Of a DNA stretch of 35,620 bases, positions 31,811 through 35,620 are shown piece after piece. The DNA lies in the NCBI GenBank assembly GCA_030041495.1, contig JASHNT010000047.1, positions 1 to 35,620 of the forward strand, in the 5' to 3' direction. The notes under the pieces were generated by a model. That model did no database searches. It saw only the letters and a program-made list of their open reading frames with translations, and was not told the DNA's origin. Origin of the DNA: Bryobacteraceae bacterium. GTDB taxonomy: Bacteria; Acidobacteriota; Terriglobia; Bryobacterales; Bryobacteraceae. Within the stretch, counting starts at the first letter, position 1. The number at the start of each line of letters is the position of its first letter. The translations under genes were made by a program, and so were the position numbers.

Positions 31811-33150
31811 GCCCCGCGCTCCACGAATTTTGCATGTCGCTTCGTGAACCTCAGCGGGACTGAAACATTCTGCGGGCCATTGCGCTGCTTGGCAATGATC
31901 AAATCCATTTCAACGACGTTGGATTGATCTTCCTGACCGGCACGTCGGGCCGGCAGCAAGACGACGTCGGCATCCTGCTCGATGGACCCGGAGTCGCGGA
32001 GGTCGCTCAACCGTGGCCGGCGATCCTCGCGCTCCAGGTCCCTGTTGAGCTGGGCCAGAACTACCACGGGGAGATTGAAATCACGAGCTAACCGCTTTAT
32101 CCCCCGCGAAATCTCGCTCACTTGCTCGTAGCGGCGTCGCTCGGACCCTCCACTGGTCTCCACGAGTTGAAGGTAGTCGATGACGACCAAGCCGATGTTG
32201 TGGCGGGCCGCAAGGCGGCGAAGGGCGGAACGCATCGCTGGAATGGTGCAGCCGGTCGTATCGTCGATCCAGAGTCGACATCCGTCCTCGTCCGTGAGGT
32301 CCGCGTATGCCGAGCTCAGCGCCAACTTCTCGGATTCCATCGCAAGTCCCTGCGTGAGCTTCAGTGTGTCCACTTCCGCGCGTGCAGCCGCCATTCTCAT
32401 CAGGATCGCCGCGTCCGACATTTCCAGAGTGAAGAACGCGACTCCCACGCCGTGTGTGGCTGCGTGACCCACGATCTGACAAGCCAGCGCCGTTTTCCCC
32501 ATGGAAGGTCGAGCCCCGATCACGGTCATTTGCCCAGGCAAAAGGCCACCACCCACCAGCATTCGGTTCAGCCCGGGCCATGGTGTCGGGATCCCGCGGG
32601 CGCTGTCGGGGGACAGAATTGTTGTAATGCCTCCCGCGCGGTTCACCACCTCCATCGGCGTTCGGAAGCCCGCCGGAACAGTCTCCGCGGTGAGATCTGA
32701 TATCGCTTGCTGCGCGCGAGCCAGGATCTCGCTTGTGGGGTCGGTGGCGTGGAAACAGTCCTGGATGAGCGTGTGGTAGCGGATGATGGCCTGCCGGAGA
32801 ATCGATTTGTCTCGAACCATGGAAACGTAGCTATCCAGGTGTGCCAGTTCCGGCATCCCCTCGGTCAACGAGGTGATGTACGACATGCCATCGACGGATT
32901 CGAGTTGTCCCCGCCGCGCCAGTTCGTCGACCACGGTGACGTAGTCTATAGCGGTGCCTGTCTCGGCAAGGTGGAGGATCGCCAGGTAGATGCGTTTGTG
33001 TCTTTCAAGACTGAAGTCGCCGGGCTGGAGCGTTGCTGCAACGTTCTCGACAGGTTGATGGCCGAGCAAGAGGGACGCCAGGATGTATCTTTCGGCGTCA
33101 GGGGATGACGGCAGACCGCTTTCGAAGAGTGCATCGAGGTGGGTTTTCAT
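31807..33150 (-). CDS. dnaB: Replicative DNA helicase, DnaB family
   Basis: A 447-residue product with both DnaB parts: an N-terminal helical domain (about residues 15-120, SPDAERYILASLLLGHQPVE) and a RecA-like ATPase. Walker A is 'GARPSMGKTALA', followed by 'VAFFTLEMS', 'IGLVVIDYLQLV' (Walker B) and 'DLRDSGSIEQDADVV'. Length is normal. Its ATG overlaps the stop of the upstream initiator-like gene (ATGA). Being within the element, it is a mobile-element copy, not the host gene, and should unwind the element's own origin. Confidence 0.95.
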   Translation of the reverse strand: MKTHLDALFESGLPSSPDAERYILASLLLGHQPVENVAATLQPGDFSLERHKRIYLAILHLAETGTAIDYVTVVDELARRGQLESVDGMSYITSLTEGMPELAHLDSYVSMVRDKSILRQAIIRYHTLIQDCFHATDPTSEILARAQQAISDLTAETVPAGFRTPMEVVNRAGGITTILSPDSARGIPTPWPGLNRMLVGGGLLPGQMTVIGARPSMGKTALACQIVGHAATHGVGVAFFTLEMSDAAILMRMAAARAEVDTLKLTQGLAMESEKLALSSAYADLTDEDGCRLWIDDTTGCTIPAMRSALRRLAARHNIGLVVIDYLQLVETSGGSERRRYEQVSEISRGIKRLARDFNLPVVVLAQLNRDLEREDRRPRLSDLRDSGSIEQDADVVLLPARRAGQEDQSNVVEMDLIIAKQRNGPQNVSVPLRFTKRHAKFVERGA

Positions 33151-34136
33151 TCGTTCATGAGCCTTCGCCAGTACTCGTCCGCGCTACAGAAAGCGGTCTC
33201 AGTTACCGTCGGTTGTTGATGCTGCCAAGCCCGGTCTTCCAGGAACCGTGACAGGTTGGGAGCGAAGCGGCCGCCCTGCTCCTTCCAACGTTCGCCAGCC
33301 TGCGATTTGGCCACGGCATAACCCGCGTCGAAGTCGGCTCGTGCCAGCACGCCGGCGAGGATCAGGTCGAGGGCCTTGCCCTTCGCCTCCGCATTGCGGT
33401 TTCTGTTGGGGTGTCGCCAGACTAGCGCGTTCCACCAGGCATCGAAGTCCGCCTCACTCGCCCAGCCGCCGATGGGCCATACGGGAGACGGAGGCTGGGG
33501 GTTCGCTTCGGAGTCACCGCGCGTGCGCGCGGACACCCCGGTGGAGGGCGGCGCCTCGGCCGGCCCGCTCCGCTGATCCGAGGAAGATGTACGTGCTTCC
33601 TCTGTACGAGCTTCTTCCTTATATAGAGGGTGCTCGTTTTTGCACTTCAAAACGGGCGAATCTTGCACTTCAAAATTGCCGGGATTGCACTTCATAATCC
33701 GTATCCGCGTTTGGGGCCGGACCTCGTAAATCTGGTGCCAGAGGAACGTGTACTCGTTCTCCAGACCGCGGCCCCCGTGTCCACGGCCTCGTCGGCGATG
33801 ACGAATCAGACCGAAGGCCTCGAGGTCCGCCACCCAGGTTTTAACCTGGCGGACTGATCGCCCAAGGTCCGCCGCCAACGACGCGTAGGAAGGGAAGCAG
33901 CGACCGTCCTGGCCGGCGCGACGAACCAGGCGTATGAACAGGTTCTTGTGTCCGTCCGTGAGGCGGTGGCGGGTTCCGAGGATTACGACGCCACGAAGCC
34001 GGGACAGGCAATCCGGGGGATAGAAGCCGCAAGAAACCCGCCAGGGATTGAACGGCTGACCGACTTCTAAAGCACCGGCCCGGGTTGGTCCCTGGCGCGG
34101 TGCGTCGTTGGTTTCGAATGCGCGCGCGGCGAGCAT
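33147..34136 (-). CDS. HTH replication protein (initiator or helicase-loader-like)
   Basis: A 329-residue product. Residues about 55-125 form a winged helix: 'TDGHKNLFIRLVRRAG', 'CFPSYASLAADLGRSVRQVKTWV', 'LEAFGLIRHRRRGRG'. A charged, Pro/Ser-rich linker follows (about 165-215). The C-terminal part (about 220-329) contains 'EADFDAWWNALVWRHPNRN' and 'FAPNLSRFLEDRAWQ', typical of phage O-like and DnaD-like replication proteins. GGAG precedes the ATG at 34136. Directly upstream of, and coupled to, dnaB, it is the likely initiator that recruits the helicase. The origin may lie within this gene, as in lambda O, but I saw no clear iterons there. Confidence 0.75.
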   Translation of the reverse strand: MLAARAFETNDAPRQGPTRAGALEVGQPFNPWRVSCGFYPPDCLSRLRGVVILGTRHRLTDGHKNLFIRLVRRAGQDGRCFPSYASLAADLGRSVRQVKTWVADLEAFGLIRHRRRGRGHGGRGLENEYTFLWHQIYEVRPQTRIRIMKCNPGNFEVQDSPVLKCKNEHPLYKEEARTEEARTSSSDQRSGPAEAPPSTGVSARTRGDSEANPQPPSPVWPIGGWASEADFDAWWNALVWRHPNRNRNAEAKGKALDLILAGVLARADFDAGYAVAKSQAGERWKEQGGRFAPNLSRFLEDRAWQHQQPTVTETAFCSADEYWRRLMNE

Positions 34137-34217
34137 GCTCGTTCTCCATGAGCCGCCCGCCAGCGGCGCTCTTCAATTTCCCGGAGACAAGAAACGGCAT
34201 CAGCCGGAAACGCAAAG

Positions 34218-34235
34218 TGTGGCAAAAGTGTGCCA
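34218..34235 (+). other. Right arm-type site pair (TGTGGCA, TGTGCCA, 11-bp spacing)
   Basis: TGTGGCA at 34218-34224 and TGTGCCA at 34229-34235 repeat the left-end pair at 19726-19743 in spacing and direction. They lie 84 bases inside the attR core. The interval 34137-34319 has no gene. Confidence 0.5.
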
Positions 34236-34319
34236 GGAAACTGCAAAACTGGCGCTTCTAGCCCATCTGGTGCGACGAAGAAACAGTAACTTACGTGTTA
34301 TCAGAGGGGCTAGGGGGAC

Positions 34320-34340
34320 CGATTCCGTCCCTGGCCACCA
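34320..34340 (+). other. attR core (21 bp copy of the tRNA-Phe 3' end)
   Basis: Exact copy of 19659-19679. The rest of the tRNA is absent here, so this is an integration scar rather than a second tRNA gene. Confidence 0.92.
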
Positions 34341-34347
34341 TATCTTT

Positions 34348-34551
34348 TCAACAACTTACAACGAATTCCGAGCCGTAGGTGCCTCTCCGTGGAGTCCAAA
34401 CGGAGTCCAACTCCGGTGCGGCTGCGTTCGTGGTAGCCGTGGTAGCCATCGTGGGAGCCAAGATTGTCGAACTATGTCTTTGCTCTTCAATGCGATGGTA
34501 TCCATGGTAGCCACCTGCTGAGATTTTGTTGTTCTCTGTTTCGCGAGACAA
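34348..34551 (-). pseudogene. Possible 3' remnant of a second integrase gene
   Basis: A minus-strand frame ends ELDSVWTPRRGTYGSEFVVSC with its stop 7 bases from the attR core. In the intact element int ends in Lys-Cys-stop, 18 bases from attL, and the sequence around both stops is similar (TAAGTGTTGAAGAT against TAAGTTGTTGAAAAGAT). The preceding residues come from simple repeats and show no integrase motif. This may be the relic of the integrase of a neighbouring element, or chance. Confidence 0.25.
34391..34512 (+). repeat. Short direct repeats next to attR
   Basis: GGAGTCCA occurs at 34391 and 34402, 11 bases apart. TGGTAGCC occurs at 34431, 34440 and 34505, with variants TGGGAGCC at 34452 and TGGTATCC at 34496; pairs are 9 bases apart. 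The region 34341-34647 otherwise holds no clear gene. The repeats may be arm-type or regulatory sites of the adjoining element. Confidence 0.45.
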
Positions 34552-34611
34552 ACTGATTTCTCCTATATAGGGAACCCCACCCCCGCCCCATCCAATCGAT
34601 GCGGTTATCTG

Positions 34612-34617
34612 TTGACG
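34612..34617 (+). promoter_or_regulatory. Conserved -35-like TTGACG of the second methyltransferase copy
   Basis: TTGACGACTGAAC starts 36 bases before the ATG at 34648, the same distance and sequence as for the first copy (29985 to 29949). AAGGAG follows just before the start. Confidence 0.35.
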
Positions 34618-34647
34618 ACTGAACGTCGCAACTGCTATCGAAGGAGC

Positions 34648-35620
34648 ATGACCGCATCTTCAGCCGCCAAAATCGAGATCTGGCCGATCGAGAAGCTGGT
34701 TCCTTACCCACGCAACCCGAGGAAGAACGACGCCGCGGTGGATCGGATGTGCGGTTCGATCCGTGAGTTCGGATTCAAGATTCCAGTGCTGGCCCGCAGC
34801 GACGGCGAGGTGGTGGACGGGCATCTGCGGTTGAAGGCCGCGCGGAAGCTCGGCATCACGGAAGTTCCGGTTCTGCCGTGCGATGAATGGACCCCGGCGC
34901 AGGTGAAGGCGTTCCGGCTGCTGGTGAATCGATCGGCCACCTGGGCGGAGTTCGACGAAGAGCTGCTCGCTCTCGAACTTCAGGACCTGCAGGATGCAGA
35001 TTTCGATCTAAGCCTCAGCGGGTTCGATCCCGGCGAAATCGATGGCCTGCTCGCGATCGACGATGAGCAGCGCGCCAACGCTGCCCCGCCGCTGCCGGAG
35101 AATCCGGTTTCGCATCTCGGCGACCTGTGGCATTGCGGCAAGCACCGGATCCTGTGCGGCGACGCTACGAGCTCGGAAGCCGTCGCCAGACTGCTGAGCG
35201 ACCGGAAACCGAAGCTCATGGTGACAGATCCCCCTTACGGGATCGAGTTGGACTCAGAATGGCGCGATCGTGCAGGACTCAACGGCCACGGGCCCGCGGA
35301 GCCGTCGTACATGAAGAAGCGCACCGCCGGCCACACCGAGACCACCATCTCCGGTGACACGCGGGCCGACTGGTCGGAGGCCTTCGCGTTGGTGCCCTCG
35401 CTCGAGGCGGCCTACGTCTGGCACGCGAGCAAGTTCACTCGCGAAGTGCTCGACGGTCTGTTGCGCATCGGTTTCGTGCACCACCAGCAAATCATCTGGG
35501 ACAAGACCCGGACGGTCCTCACCCGCACGCTCTACTGGTTCCAGCATGAACCCTGCTGGTTCGTGAGGAAGAAAAATGCACCGTGGTATGGCAAGGCCGG
35601 CGAAAACTCGACCATCTGGA
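34648..35620 (+). CDS. ParB-domain/DNA methyltransferase fusion, second copy (runs off the window)
   Basis: From ATG 34648 (AAGGAG upstream) the frame is open to the window end, 324 codons. It aligns along its length with the 28648-29949 product: the ParB-type domain (PIEKLVPYPRNPRKNDAAVD, 'GEVVDGHLRLKAARKLG') is almost identical. The methyltransferase part, with 'MVTDPPYGIELD', 'NGHGPAEPSYMKKR' and 'WFQHEPCWFVRKK', is more diverged. The C-terminal motif I would lie past the edge. It is outside the first element and in the opposite orientation, which suggests a second, related element. Confidence 0.9.
   Translation, partial: MTASSAAKIEIWPIEKLVPYPRNPRKNDAAVDRMCGSIREFGFKIPVLARSDGEVVDGHLRLKAARKLGITEVPVLPCDEWTPAQVKAFRLLVNRSATWAEFDEELLALELQDLQDADFDLSLSGFDPGEIDGLLAIDDEQRANAAPPLPENPVSHLGDLWHCGKHRILCGDATSSEAVARLLSDRKPKLMVTDPPYGIELDSEWRDRAGLNGHGPAEPSYMKKRTAGHTETTISGDTRADWSEAFALVPSLEAAYVWHASKFTREVLDGLLRIGFVHHQQIIWDKTRTVLTRTLYWFQHEPCWFVRKKNAPWYGKAGENSTIW

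Larger units (their letters stand above)
19659..34340. mobile_element. Integrated element of 14.66 kb at tRNA-Phe
   Basis: The element is bounded by an exact 21-base direct repeat of the tRNA-Phe 3' end, with a tyrosine integrase gene next to the left copy and paired arm-type sites inside both ends. Its genes are recombination and excision (19698-21664), unknown proteins (21729-23075), a Cas3 HD remnant (23353-23958), a regulator (24516-24734), a secreted protein (24797-25303), a DUF927-like ATPase with two coupled small genes (25514-28010), a DUF3489 protein, a ParB-methyltransferase fusion, an XRE-ImmA/IrrE-like operon, and a DnaB/initiator pair (31807-34136). No virion structural or conjugation genes are visible. 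It may be a phage satellite, a defective prophage or an integrative mobilizable element. Confidence 0.88.

Noticed and set aside
34320-34340. A second tRNA-Phe gene
   Set aside because: Only the last 21 bases are present; no D arm, anticodon arm or 5' acceptor strand precedes them.

Overview
The window looks like the chromosome of an Acidobacteriota bacterium of the Solibacter/Bryobacter type. The main clue is a secreted protein ending in a TIGR03437-type domain, plus decayed pieces of two more proteins of that kind; such families are abundant in that group. High GC, strongly GC-rich third codon positions and the rpmH-rnpA-yidD-yidC-jag-mnmE gene order fit. The phylum call is an inference.

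Bases 1-3000 hold the start of a secreted G8-domain protein, an SDR oxidoreductase, decayed remnants of surface proteins and tRNA-Ala(GGC). Bases 3079-10201 hold a Fsr-like MFS exporter, a SurA/PpiC-type periplasmic isomerase, a YhaM-type OB-HD exoribonuclease, L-2-hydroxyglutarate oxidase, a GT-C-like membrane protein and a monohaem cytochrome. A secreted metal-binding-domain protein (10185-11057) faces the cytochrome. Bases 11248-15765 are the conserved rpmH cluster. In it, rnpA has no ATG, GTG or TTG where its conserved domain begins. A small secreted protein, the TIGR03437 protein and a MATE exporter lead to tRNA-Phe(GAA) at 19604-19679.

From tRNA-Phe onward lies an integrated element with definable ends. 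The last 21 bases of the tRNA gene (19659-19679) recur exactly at 34320-34340, which gives a unit of 14,661 bp. The tyrosine integrase gene abuts attL. A pair of TGTGSCA sites 11 bp apart lies just inside each end, as expected of integrase arm sites. The element carries excisionase-like HTH genes, several unknown proteins including two pairs of paralogues, a decayed Cas3 HD-domain fragment, an XRE regulator, a DUF927-like ATPase coupled to a terminase-small-subunit-like HTH protein, a DUF3489 protein, a ParB-methyltransferase fusion, an XRE-ImmA/IrrE-like protein with an altered metal-binding motif, and a DnaB helicase with a replication-initiator-like partner. No capsid, portal, tail, large terminase or conjugation gene is visible. 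Size and content suggest a phage satellite-like or integrative element rather than a full prophage; this is inference.

Just beyond attR is a second copy of the ParB-methyltransferase gene with its upstream region, in the opposite orientation, together with repeats and a possible integrase tail. This points to a second related element in tandem at the same tRNA site, running off the window.
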